From Triatoma infestans (taxonomy: Eukaryota; Arthropoda; Insecta; Hemiptera; Reduviidae), in NCBI GenBank assembly GCA_011037195.1, contig JAAEAF010014497.1, positions 62,001 through 126,000 on the forward strand: 64,000 bases of DNA. Reading direction: 5' to 3'. The notes beneath the pieces are model-generated. The model was not told where the DNA came from. It was given only the letters and a program-made list of their open reading frames with translations, and did not search any database. This document shows positions 1 to 13,200 of the stretch, one piece after another. How positions within the stretch are numbered: the stretch's first letter is position 1; every line of letters starts with the position of its first letter. The position numbers were made by a program, and so were the translations under genes.

Positions 1-240
1 ATCATATTGGCGAAAATTGTAAGAATTTTTTCCTAGAAAATTATTCAAGGGGGATTTTCAGGGAGGGGAGGTTTGCTTTCCTCAAAATAGTCGTTTTATA
101 AAATGTAAATTCTCCGATTGAAGACTATTAAACATCTGAAGTGTAAGAATTTTATATTTGATGAGATCAGTCAATTATAACTATGTACTTGCAACAAGTG
201 AAAGTCATGTTAGTGTTTCAAACCAGATTATTTTTTTGTC
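1..240 (+). mobile_element. Helentron-like 1-kb family, 3' end only
   Basis: The window opens inside a copy of the 1-kb family. The text ends GTGTTTCAAACCAGATT plus T's, a degraded version of the family 3' stem-loop and T-rich end. It lies in the rut intron upstream of exon A. Confidence 0.65.
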
Positions 241-816
241 CTATTATTACTCCTGCAAGTCTGTAACTCTTCACACAAGGCCTCCTACTTCTTGAACCTA
301 TGTAGCGTGGCCTGTTGTATAAAAACAGACATTCGAACTGTCAGTCTGAATGTCAGTGTAAAGATCTTTTAAGACTGATCATTCACAGTCATCAATCAGA
401 TTGTCACTCTGACTGAACCTGTAAGGTCCCCCCCCCCCTTATGATAAGACAGTTTTAGTATAACAAAAAAAGTGCGCGATTACGCTTGCAATACGTTATA
501 TCAAAGAATGTTCAAAAACTGGATGGAAAAATTTCTTGTAAAAAGGTACCATTTTTTTTCTTTTCATTTTCTTATTTTTAGAAATTTCACATATCACCAA
601 CAGATAAAATTACAGTGATGTCTCTCTGATTAATATAATTATTTTAGGTTATCAAAATAAACTTGATTCTAAAATAGTTTATAAAAATGTAAGCGAGATT
701 TTTTAAAAAAAATCTAATTAAGTTTATTTTATTTTGGAATTTTTAAGCATAATATTAATGTTATTAAGATGATCTTAACTAAAAATTGTAACCAAACATC
801 TTTTACGAAAAGCTTT

Positions 817-930
817 ACTTTTTCTCTTCCTCTACAGCTCACAGTCCGGTGATGGATAGTGTTGTCTGGAGGCCGACAGTGCTCTGAGAAGGCTCGGGGC
901 GCTAATGACCCGAGTTAAAAAAAATAAAAG
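817..930 (+). repeat. SINE family A, 3' portion
   Basis: Contains the family core TTTTCTCTTCCT, AGCTCACAGTCCGGTGATGG, GGAGGCCGACAGTGCTCTGA and an A-rich tail. The tRNA-derived head is missing, so the copy is 5'-truncated. Confidence 0.75.
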
Positions 931-1180
931 TTTTGAATGAATAAAGAATTCATTTCTCCAATTGATGTTTAATAAGATTTTTAAATTAAATTAAAAGAGA
1001 ATATTATCAAATTGCTATGGAAGTTTCAAATTTCATGTAATTTTTATATTTTTATTCTTTATAAAATTAAGATTGTGTACGTTGTGTGAATGTGTTTCTT
1101 ATGTAGTTGTAGTCCTTTTTCCCGTTTTTGTTTTTTTGGTTTTGTTTTTTTCTTTTGTTTTTGTTAATTTTTTTTTTTAG

Positions 1181-1243
1181 GATGCGGTAAGTGATGAGTG
1201 GTACTTCCAAAGAGGCAAATACAATGACCCTCAATACAGTAAA
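1181..1243 (+). CDS. rut: rut exon A: C1b linker (phase 0/0)
   Basis: A 63-nt open exon preceded by a T-rich tract and AG and followed by GTATGT. It reads [21 protein letters not shown]. It would sit in the weakly conserved C1b linker after the first cyclase domain. An alternative donor at 1239 (GTAAAG) would shift the phase, so 1244 is preferred. I do not recognise the peptide from memory; support comes from splice signals, codon-like composition and phase compatibility with the next exon. Confidence 0.6.
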
Positions 1244-4200
1244 GTATGTTTTCTAAACCCACTTTTTTTTTTTTAATTTGTTAATTAACTTTATCCAGCT
1301 ATTTACAAAAACATAGTTTAAAACTATAAACTTTACTAAGAAGATAGTAATAGTACTGTAAGTTTCTTATTTTTTTTCATAATTTATTAGTTTGCACTCA
1401 GTAGTTCTTTACTTTGTAATAAAAAAACTTGATATTTATTCAGATTGTTTTAAAATTAACACCTTTGTGATTTAGAAAATATCCAAATGCCTCAACAATT
1501 TAGTGTTTATGTCCATTTTAGATTTCATAATATATTTTTTGGTTTTTATTGCTATAGTGTAATTAATTTGTTTTTTCCATCCTCATGACTAAAAAAATCA
1601 TCAATACATTGTCATAATATAGATATATACATATATATATATACATAGAACGTATATAATAAGAAATAACTTTTCTGCTCTGGTTGTTTATAATGCTTTG
1701 TTTTTTTTGCTTAAATTTCTTTTTGAAAATGCAAATTTTTACTGTTAGTAACAACTGAAACAGTTGTACTTAATTCTTTTCATCTTATGATGTTTGTCCC
1801 GATTTATATGTGTGCTGATTTGACCATAGGTTTTATTAAAGATTAGATAGATTTTATAATGCAGCGGTGTCAAACTTGTTTAACTGCTTGCCATTTTTCT
1901 TTCATTCAAGTACGAGTGACGCTCAAACCTCTCTCCATTGTCTTGTATTGCTTGCCTTCATTTCTGTAGTTCGATCTGTTTACTACAAAATCAATATTTT
2001 TCCCCTTGGAAGGATTAGTAAATCATGGAATGTTTTTTATCGTTCATATAAACATCTTTTTTAAGTATTGTGCATAATTTGTTTTTTTCTTATATATGTT
2101 TTGAATGTAAGAATCGCGATTAATAACTGTAGACCCCATAAGGTCCGCCGGTCGCCAGTTTGACACCCCCTAATATAAGTGAAAATTCAAGATCGGTCAC
2201 TTAAATGTGCATTTATTTTTGGATGAAACGCTTAGAAACAAGACAAAAACACAAGGAAATCATTTCTGATTTGTAATTGGCAATTGAAATAGTTCAACTT
2301 TTAATTCATAGGTCCTTTTAAAAAACTTCATTCACTAATATCATGGCTTAAGACTTGGGTAGTTTTAGCGAAGATCGATTCCTTCATCCTGTTCTTTCAA
2401 CGAGGACCTACACAATCCTCCACTTTTTTCTTTAACCGCGTGCTCGTCAAGTTTTTATAGACTTTCGAGGGAATGCTGATAGTTACGTTTTAAGCTTCTC
2501 CGGTAGTCAGGTTGTTTTAGACTTTTCTTTTAGGTTCGACTACTTCATTCGGTACTTTAAATGAGACCTATTCTTCCAATTCTTTTCTCCTAGTGTATAT
2601 CTGTAACTAACGGTTAATTTAAATAAAGTTAAATAGAATGAAAAGTGGTACCTTGCTAAAAGTATATCATTGGATCGCATGTATATTTGCTATTGTCTTT
2701 ATTTAAAAATACAATTGCATTATGATATAATAATGAAATAACTCGTACTTTTTTTACCGTTTTTTATAGGGCATTTTCAGAGCAGATTAGTTAGATTGCT
2801 TTTTTTAATCCATTTCATTTTTTTATAAAAATTATTTTTTCTTAAATTTTGTCAGAATTTTTTATTTATTTTATTTTTCTTTTACGATTTGAGTACGATT
2901 GGAGAGTGTGTGATGTAAAACTTTTGCTCTCGACCCTTTGTTAGGTATTAGACCTCCAGAGGGCCCTCCATGCTGAACCAGGATCTAGGCCCTTCAATCC
3001 TGCAGACCTCAACATTAGAAATGTTACACATAAGGTAAATAAATGTATGGAGATTGTGCACGCTGTTTTATTGATGTATTCTTTTTTTTTCTCTAAATTT
3101 GTAAATAGCTTTTACTCTTCTTCCTATTTGCAATTAAAGTTTTTTTAATGCAGCGTTCTTCTAAACTTTTCCTTTTAGTGCACATTCTCTCTTCTTGCGA
3201 TAGTATTTGATGGAGATGAAGGAGTGGTAATCTTTTTGAAGTGTTTGTCTATATTTAGTCAAAAAATGTATGTAAAGTAAAGATATTCTATTGACTTTTA
3301 TGTCTTAACAAGACGCAGAGGATTTGTTTATCCGGATATACAGGCTAGCAAGTTTAACATGCAACATCCACTTTTCTTGGAAAGTACACTAGATTAAAAA
3401 AAAAAACATCCAAATGATACCGGACTTAATTTTTTTAAGAATTTCAAATATGTGATCATTTATTTTTGATCTTGGGTATTGAAGATAAATCCATATATTT
3501 CGTAACACTGGAGTCTTTTTAGTAGATTCCCAGGGGGCTTCTCTCCTGCAGTCATTTCCTTACAATGAGTGGAAGCCGGAATCGTCCAGGGAACTTTATT
3601 TCAATACAATCTCAAACAAACCCTAGGCTCGGCTGTACGAGATAGTCCTTTGCTGAAGATCTCTCCTAGGCTGAGAGAGTAGCAAATTCTCGTTTATTTA
3701 GTATAGCAATTCCCTCCTACAGGAAGAATTTTAGAAGTAGATTCATGTGTTAGTTACATATGACTATGTGACCTGTGTAGACACAGGTCAGTTCAGAGTG
3801 ATGAGATGCTACGTTTGGTTACCTATTGAGAAATTGAGAAATGCTGCATCGAATGACAAAGATAGCATTGAATAAAAAAGGTATTGTTTATTGCAAACTT
3901 AATTGCTTTACAACTTTTCTTCTATGTTTTTTTTTCTTTTTTTGTAAGATTGAGTTATTCCAAAATAAATTGAAGCAATGTTTTTTAGACATTTTAGCTT
4001 CTGCAAACTCATAAATAAGGATGACCTTATGGAATGTATATGCAAAAAGAGTTTTGTTTTTTCTTAAACTCTAGGGAAGGATTCAGTCCTATTATTGTTA
4101 TTCAGTGTAAATTTGTTTAAAATGTGACGTAATTTGCTCACATTCAATTCATGAACATTTTACGTCATCGACACCTTCCAAACTTTCATTGATCTTATGG

Positions 4201-7200
4201 GAAGCTCCTTCTTACTATTTCCCTTGAGTCTAGAATAAGTAACTATATTGAGCAGAAGTAATATATTTTATGGTTGATGAAAATAAACACTTGCTTCCCT
4301 GTTTTACTCGCCCATCAAAAAGAAATTGTCTGCATTATCAACCTGTCTCAAGAGGCAGCTAAAATCAACAATTTTCCATGAAAGAAGAGTCTTTGTTTTA
4401 CTATATATTTTGTGCATATTACATTTCCTACTTCGTAATTATTTCCCTCGTATAATTCTGGAAAAACCTTAGTTAATATTTTGTAAATAGAAGGATTAAG
4501 ATTCGGAAAGTAGATATATAATAATTTCTATCTGCAGTATCAAAATATGGTAAGTTGAATAAAGATTTTTTGTTAATAGTAATAATAATTCTGAGACTAT
4601 GTACAAATTACGATATTTTGTTGGTTGTATATAAGAATAAGCAACGTCTTATATAATTCTTAGGTAATTGCCTTGAATTACTTTTGACCTTAAACCTCAT
4701 GTAAATTTTGTAATATTGGTATATTAATAATTTTTACATCAATTTTAATTAAAAGCTAGATAAAATAACAGCTGATTGTATAGTTTTAAACATGTGTTTC
4801 AATTAATAAATCATTAACATTCAACTATTATTATTCGAAATCGTTTACATCAATTCTCTTTTGCACTTTACACCTTTTGCTTGAGTTTTTTCTTCTTTCT
4901 AGTTCTTCGAAGCTTCCTTCCTTCTTTCTGTACGCTTCAAATTAGAACTTTTCTAATAAATTCAAGCACTATCAAATTATCCGTTATTGATTATCAATTT
5001 TTTTATTTAATAACAATTTAAGTTCAGCTGCCAACACCCTCAATATCTCCTGCCAAATAAGAATGGTTTCTTCAAAAAAGATATCCTCTCTACAGTTTTT
5101 TCCGGCAAAGATTGTTCCTTGATTTTGGTCCTTTGAAGATGCTTGAGCCACGGCAATTGGCGGTCCGATATAATAATTACTTTTTTAGAGGTTTTTAGCT
5201 CTGTATGTCTAGTATCACCGACTCGAGCAAAGTTTTAAGTCGAATTTATATTCTTAGTTTGGGGTGGTTTGGAAATGCCAAATCTGCTAAATCCACTTTT
5301 TCTTAAATCACTATTTTCACTTTAGATGTATCGTGGAAGCGGGTATAAAGCTAAATAATGACTTTGGAGCTGTATGGTGTGCAACCCAAGTGTATTGGTG
5401 CATATCTCAACTAACTTTGCAAGACCTGTATACGAATGCATAGGTGATAGGGCACCAGTCATAGTTCTTCTTGTACATGCTACAATTCTAGGGTAGCCGC
5501 AATGTGATCACCATCCCTGAAATATGATCATTTTTATCTGCCATTTCTTTCGGAAGAGATTTGAATTGGCCCCTTGGAATTATTGCGGTTCAGCATCTCC
5601 TCTAATTCATGAAAGCACTTAGAATGATGTTCAACATAACAGCCTCTTCCAGAATATTAAAATTTAGTTATCTCATAAATTCGTTTTAAGGTCATTTTAC
5701 ACATTTATGCACATTTTTTTTCTTGTTTAGAGCAAAAATAAATCTATCATCTATTTGAATTATTCAGAAAAATTGTCGTATTTTCATCTTCAACTTATAT
5801 TTTGGTATGTGTGATGTATAAATTTCATTATTTTTTTAAATTTATCTTTCTACTTTGTATATATTGATTATTTTTGCATGGTTTGCTATTCTCTTGCAAG
5901 TAGATGTTTTAGATGTTCTGAAGGAGTAGGCATTTTAGGTATCTATTTTAAAAAATAAATAATAAATAAATTATTATTACATTGATATAAATATGATTTT
6001 CTAATTAGGAGTTTTAATTTATATTTTAATATTGAATAATGTTAATTTATTTTGAAAATAGTTTCAGCTGGCTGCAGAACTTCATGAATTTGCATTTGCT
6101 AGAAAATAGTTTTTTCTAATTTGAAATCACTGTTTTTTTTTTTTTATTTCTACACGAATGCATTTTCTCTTCCATCTACATTTTATTGTCTATAATAATG
6201 TATCGTAATTTATTTATTTTCTAGAACAAAGTGACTGATAAATTTAAGAGGCCATTTAAAAAACGACATTCTAGTGTTTATCATCAACCACAGAATCGTG
6301 TGAACAAATATTTAAGTCAAGCGATTGAAGCGAGAAGCGTTGATCGGGAAAAATCTGAACATGTATCATTGATAACGCTTGCGTTTAAAGATTCATCTAA
6401 AGAGAGCCAAGTAAGTAATACCTAAGGGTTATTTTTGTTTTGCAATAGTTACAACAGTTTGATAATGACGAAGTGCGCAAATAAACAAATGCTAATAAAA
6501 CAGCTGATTATCATTTTTTTTATAGAAGTAATAATTTTATTTTGTTTATATCAGTATCAAGCTGACAATGATGTTGGTTATAGCACCTCCTTAGCTTGCA
6601 GCCTTGTACTACTTCTACTAATTGGAGGTCTTCAAGCGGCCATTTTACCAAGAACAATAATACTGTTGTTGCTGTTCCTTACCGCCTTTGTTTGGATATC
6701 TGTTAGTATACTTGATTTGATTTTGTTTTTTCTTCAAAATAAAAATAAAATTCCCCTACTAATTCCTTTAATATAATTGGATATTAATTTGTACTGCTTT
6801 CCTGCTTCCCTAGGTGGTGCTAATGTTATTACTTGCTGTAAGACTTAGATGGATTATGTGGGATATTTCACAAAGTTTCATACTTCGTCTAGCGATTACA
6901 GTGTTCACTATAATTTTAATATATACTGTGGCACAAGTTAATGTGGTAATGTATATTTTAATTGATTTCAATGAGGGTAATTAGTTAGGGTTGTTATTAC
7001 AGTTATTTAAAAAGTACATCGCTCATACGTGTTGTTCTAGTGTTTAGCGCACTCGCCTTTGGTGCGAGAATTCAGGTGAGAAATTCCGTGATAACAAAGA
7101 CGATTGTTAACCCAGTATCGAGAGAAAAGGTGGGAGTTTATTTATTTATTTGCCAGAAAAAAGATCAATACATCCTGTACATGTTGTTGTGAGGAAATGG

Positions 7201-10200
7201 AATGAGACGGAACTATTCCCGATACCAATCAGCTTCCTCCCACAAAACAGATATACCGGGGCGAAAACGCGTGAGCGTGGAGACATACTCCGCCGGACTG
7301 GCTCACGATCCCACGGTACCATTTTGTAGAGTGACAAGTCCCCTATTTAAGGGCCTAGAATGGTCACTGGCCCGGCTATAAACAAGTACCGCCTGAATAT
7401 GACCTACGGTTTTACCACATCACCAGCTTGGACTTACCTATACCATGCCATTCCAAATGAGTGGGTATACCATCTCCAATAGAAGTTGTATAGTTAGGGG
7501 CGAAACTTGTTAGCGAAGGCCAGAATTAAACGACGGTGCCCCAAATAAAGATTGCCATCTGGCAAGCCTTACCGCCAGGGGTTTATTATTATTATTACTG
7601 CTGACTTTTTTTTAGTAAACCGAGTCAGATTTTTGAAATTGAGTTTTCATAGAAAATGTGGTCAGCATAAATACTCTTGAAAAAGGAAAAATCACAGAAA
7701 GTTCAATACATACAGTATACATGTAGTTTGCATATAGATATATATATAGTACACCCGATACTACTAGGACGCCCGACTTTACAATTTTGGTTTTAATCGA
7801 TACATTCAGAAGTTCCACTTTACTAAACAAGAATGAATTTTTCATGTTTTCCGAATTTTCTCGAAAACTGCTCCGATTATTTTCTTAAGTAATTTGAAAT
7901 ATTTTTCCAAGAAAATTCATTTTAAGGGGGGTGTTGGGGCGCTGTAACTTTAAGTTACCTTATAAAGGGCATTTCTCTACTTTTACATTTCCTCCATCTG
8001 TATATTATTAAAGGCAATTAAATAATTTGACAAACTTCAAATTTCAAAAAATTTGTTACCCGGAAGTCCCATTTGATTGAAATAATTTTCTATGTTTTTC
8101 CTAATTTTCTTGAAAACGATCTCTATAAAGTCCTTTAACTTGCTATCCTAACAATTCATATAAATATAATCTTTCAGACTTCCTCTGCGGCCATTGTCAT
8201 GTAAAACACTTGTCTTTGGGCTGTGATCGCCATGTGGTAAACTCGCATTCGTTATAATTATGGCCTTCGCTATTAACTATAGCTCCCCCCAATCTCCGGT
8301 TGCTGGGTCAACAGTGTCTTTGCCCTCACGGAAATCGAACTCTGAATTATCGCACCGAAGACGAACTAACGCATGAGGGGTCACATTTATTTACTCTAGT
8401 ATTTTATAAATAGTCTGAATTTCTAACAATTAAAACACAAATATTTTGAAAATATATCTCTTATATATAACTATATATATATATAGTTTCAGTATATGAT
8501 TATATTCATAGTTTCAGTGATTTAATGGCATAAAAGAATAATTCGCTAGGACTTCCACTTTCGGCAATCGAAGACACTTGGCTATTTATATACTATTCTT
8601 ATACTATTTATTTCTAAAACTAATTAAATAATTGTTTATTAAAAAATCCTTTACAGTTCACATGTCGAGTTGAAACTGGTTGTCCACGTCTAAATTCAAC
8701 AGTGACTTGGTCTGATCACCGACTATGCCCTTTACCACAGTATATAGCCGCCTCTTGTTGCCTTGGTTACCTGTCCGTGGCCATTTTTCTACGATTACCC
8801 ACATTGGTGAAATGTACATTATTGGCATTGATGGCACTGGTCTATGTATTGCTCATTGAAGTCTCGCACAAACCTATATTTAATTGTTACGATACCAGGG
8901 TCCAGTTAGTAATAATTGTTACTTACATATTATTAACATTTAACCCGATATCATTATGATTTAGTATAATTTTTATTTATTTATGTTTTTTTTTAGATCA
9001 GCGGTCCCAACACATGTGATAAGTATTGTTTATATTTTAATGTTCCTGTTGGCTGTTGCAATTCATGGTAGACATGTGGAATGGACAGCCAGACTGGATT
9101 TTCTCTGGCAAATCCAGGTATTAATTTGTATATTCATTATTATTTGGGTCAATGCAAATGAAATGGTGCTTGTTACTAACACATCCGCAATTGTATTTTA
9201 ATTTGTGTTTATAAACATGATGTCTGTTATGTTAATTCTATTTCTATCTAACCCTAGTTATGCCTACATTGTGGTATTTTGGATATATTGGAGACAGATA
9301 CATACACTCAGAAAGAGACTATTCGCTAAAAACATTTTTTTCTTACTCAGGGGATTTCAAAACTTGTATTTCCGATGAAAACTCAATTTAGAAGATTTGG
9401 CACGATCACTATCCTTCATCTTACTGGGCGTAAGAGAAAGTAAAAAGCACAGTATCTATCCACTTTATTCCCACATACGTCCCCAAGGACTGTCGTTTTT
9501 TCAGTAAGAGAAAGTAAAAAGCACAGATATCTATCCACTTTATTCTCCACATACTTCCCCATGGACTGTCGCTTTTACATTTGTACCATTTCTTTTTAAT
9601 AGAAAAATTATTTTGGAAAGGGAAAGTATTGCCTAATTTGGATATTGATTTCATAAATGAAAGTCTAAAGCTTCAACATTGATTTTTTACCTCAAGTAAT
9701 GTTTTGATTTCTTGAGCGAAAAAGAGGTCAAGAAATTTTAGAAATTTTATGGTTTAAAGTTTCCATCAGATACTATTGTCAACAATTGGCAGAAAGTTTT
9801 GAAAATAGAGGTGAACATTTTTTTTTCCTATGCCTGGTTCTAGGGTCCTATAGTTCATAAGACTTGTTCTGCAGTACAGTAAAGTTTACTAATAATAAAT
9901 AAGGATCTCGGTGGCGCATTCCGCATGCACATCGCCACTCCTGAGCAAGTAGAAAGGTGGTGCTGAGTCATATCTTCTTGGTGGCAAAGATGACAAATCG
10001 GTGAGATCATCACCGATGCGGTGGAGTGGCTCTTTAGGAGTCGTGACCGGTGGCCACTTCTACCTTACATGGCAAATAATGCGGTAATGGCGGCTGTTCC
10101 ATCAACTTGGCTCACGCTTTCACTGCGTGCTCTCTGAACGTTGCTTTTCTTATTTCTTCTTAAATGAGAGCACTCTGTTTTGAAGCTGAGTGGATTACGA

Positions 10201-13200
10201 GGTTGGCTCATTTTACTCTGTTCTTCAACCAGAGAATCTGCCTTCTCGTTCACTTCAGTTACACAGTGACTGGGTACCCAATGGTAGGTCAGCATCCATC
10301 CTCCTCTAATGCAGCTAGCAATACTGCTGACTCAGGAGAAGGGGGTGACACCAGAGATGCTATAGTGGCTATTGCAGTCGATGAAGATTACTAACTCTTG
10401 TCGGCATTTACATTTACAGTTCTAAGCTTCATTATAAGGAATTAAAAAATTCGGTTATGCAAAAAAACAAGGTTTTATTTGCACATTTTTTTTTCCTATG
10501 CCTGGTTCTAGGGTCCTATAGTTCATAAGACTTGTTCTGCAGTACAGTAAAGTTTACTAATAATAAATAAGGATCTCGGTGGCGCATTCCGCATGCACAT
10601 CGCCACTCCTGAGCAAGTAGAAAGGTGGTGCTGAGTCATATCTTCTTGGTGGCAAAGATGACAAATCGGTGAGATCATCACCGATGCGGTGGAGTGGCTC
10701 TTTAGGAGTCGTGACCGGTGGCCACTTCTACCTTACATGGCAAATAATGCGGTAATGGCGGCTGTTCCATCAACTTGGCTCACGCTTTCACTGCGTGCTC
10801 TCTGAACGTTGCTTTTCTTATTTCTTCTTAAATGAGAGCACTCTGTTTTGAAGCTGAGTGGATTACGAGGTTGGCTCATTTTACTCTGTTCTTCAACCAG
10901 AGAATCTGCCTTCTCGTTCACTTCAGTTACACAGTGACTGGGTACCCAATGGTAGGTCAGCATCCATCCTCCTCTAATGCAGCTAGCAATACTGCTGACT
11001 CAGGAGAAGGGGGTGACACCAGAGATGCTATAGTGGCTATTGCAGTCGATGAAGATTACTAACTCTTGTCGGCATTTACATTTACAGTTCTAAGCTTCAT
11101 TATAAGGAATTAAAAAATTCGGTTATGCAAAAAAACAAGGTTTTATTTGCATCAATCCAAATAATTTGCATTCCATTTGAAACAATAATTAAAAATATTA
11201 ACTAAAAAAAAAATTATAGGCAAATGAAGAAAAACGTGATATGGATGCTTTACAACATTCAAATAAACGAATATTGTTTAATTTGCTTCCTGCTCATGTG
11301 GCCACACACTTTTTAGATAATCAGTTCAGAAGTAATATGGTAAGTAGAGTAATAAATTTATAATTTCAGAATTTGTTAGGAATTCAGTTCAGTGTTATTT
11401 CAATCAGTTTTGATAATTTTTTTTAAACATGTCATTCATCAGCTGTTTGTTTTTGTTTTTTTTAATCAGCTGATTTGTTTATTTAAGTTTCAATCACTCA
11501 TTTTGTTGTATCATTTGAGGGCTCTTTAATTTTGTCATATTACATTTTTTTTTTCTTTCTTTTATATTGTATAAATTGACTACATTTTTTACTAATTATT
11601 GAATTGTGTTATGCTCTGTTGCTTTGCTAAAGAGCTGTGTTTCACAGGAGCTGTACCATCAGAGTTACAGTCGAGTAGGTGTAGTATTCGCTTCCATTAC
11701 TAATTACCATGAATTCTATATGGAATTAGATGGTAATAATCAAGGTGTAGAATGTTTAAGGTTGTTAAATGAAATTATTGCTGATTTTGATGAGGTAATA
11801 ATAATAGTAATAAAAATTATTAAGAAGAATAGCGAATTGGGTCCAAAGTCTGTGCTCTTTTAAACAGTTTATTTAAATCTAATTATTTAAAAAAAAAAAT
11901 CTGGTGTGAGACAGTCACACGACTTTCTCTCACTCTAATTAATACAGTTCAAGAAATTTTTTTTAAAATTGCAACAATGTTAAGTTGGGCTGGACAAAAT
12001 TGGAGGTGGGGATTTTACTTGTATACCTAAGTGGCCTTATGTGGAGCGCTCTATGTCAAAGCTAAGAAAGCTTTTGCAAATTTAATTTTTAACTAACTGA
12101 CAGACCTCCAATACCCCTCTAAAATAATTTTTTTCAGAAAAATGTTGCAAATAAAAGTGATAGATATTTATGTTTGTAGATAGTATATAAAGTTTAAAGG
12201 AAATCGTTGGAGCCGTTTCCGAAAAAAATCACGAACAACCGAGAAAACCATTCAGTAATGTCGCACTGGTGATTGATTGGTTTTGCCCGAAATCATTGTG
12301 TCATTACCTAAACGGAATATGAAGTTTGAGCTTCCTTCGACTTTTCGTTTTTGAGATATTCTGTTAAAACTATATATGTATACGTGCGTGCTAATATATA
12401 TATATATATATATCGGCTATTCGCTAAATACGACGTTTTTTTTATATTCAGGGGACCTGTGTTTGCGGTGAAAACTCAATTTTGAAAATTCTGACGTGAT
12501 AGCAATACTTCTTCTTCCTGTAGGAGTAAGAGAAAGTGATACCTGAAAGCCATCTTTATGCAGATAGTTCGATTCCTTTTTTGTCCTTGATCATTAATAT
12601 TTTTTTTTTCACTTTTTTGCCTAAACAATTCATAATGGAATACTTATGCAGCTTTTATTTTTGGCACCTAATTAGTCCCAAATCGTGTAAAATGCCAATT
12701 TTTAGTTCCTTGAGAAACTTCTAACTCAGATGAAAGTTTTGCTCGAATATCCCTCCACATTAGTATCTGAGCTTTTTCAAGACTTCCTCGAGGATCGAGA
12801 GAATAAGGGCGCCCGGAACGTAGCTTCCACATTTTATGTTTAGATTGCCTCTTTGCAGAATTTTAAACCATATTCCGTCCAGTTTTCCAATAACATATTT
12901 ATATCTAAAAATCACATGCTTATCTACTTTAAAATTTATTCTATTAAAAACAAGAACGCTTTCCTCGAAGATCAGGGCTAATCTAGATGTTTTTGAAAAC
13001 AAAGAGGTGGTAATATGGCCAGAGGAGATTTAAAGAAAATAGAATTCTTTGTTGCCCTACGTTTCGGGTGCCACTGATGCCCATCTTCAGGAGCTCTGCT
13101 AAATTGAGTGAAAAAGTTACATTATTATAAAGTTGAAAACATTTTTTAAAAGTTATTTACATTATTATTTTTTTCTTTAAGGCGCGTCAACATCTAAGGG

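Larger units (their letters stand above)
6946..8656 (+). other. rut intron E-F with SINE B and Helentron-like fragments
   Basis: The intron holds a broken plus-strand SINE B (7033-7600), a diverged Helentron-like piece (7607-8165) and a minus-strand SINE B remnant (8165-8385). A short TA tract lies near 8465-8485. Confidence 0.5.
9118..11219 (+). other. rut intron G-H with tandem LINE fragment
   Basis: Holds a small Helentron-like 5' fragment (9340-9460), a local direct duplication of about 80 bp at 9430-9575, and two 668-bp tandem copies of a LINE piece. Nothing else recognised. Confidence 0.6.

Noticed and set aside
6435..6776. A separate small membrane protein of 113 residues
   Set aside because: The frame runs through intron sequence into rut exon D; only 6555-6701 is supported by splice sites and family similarity.
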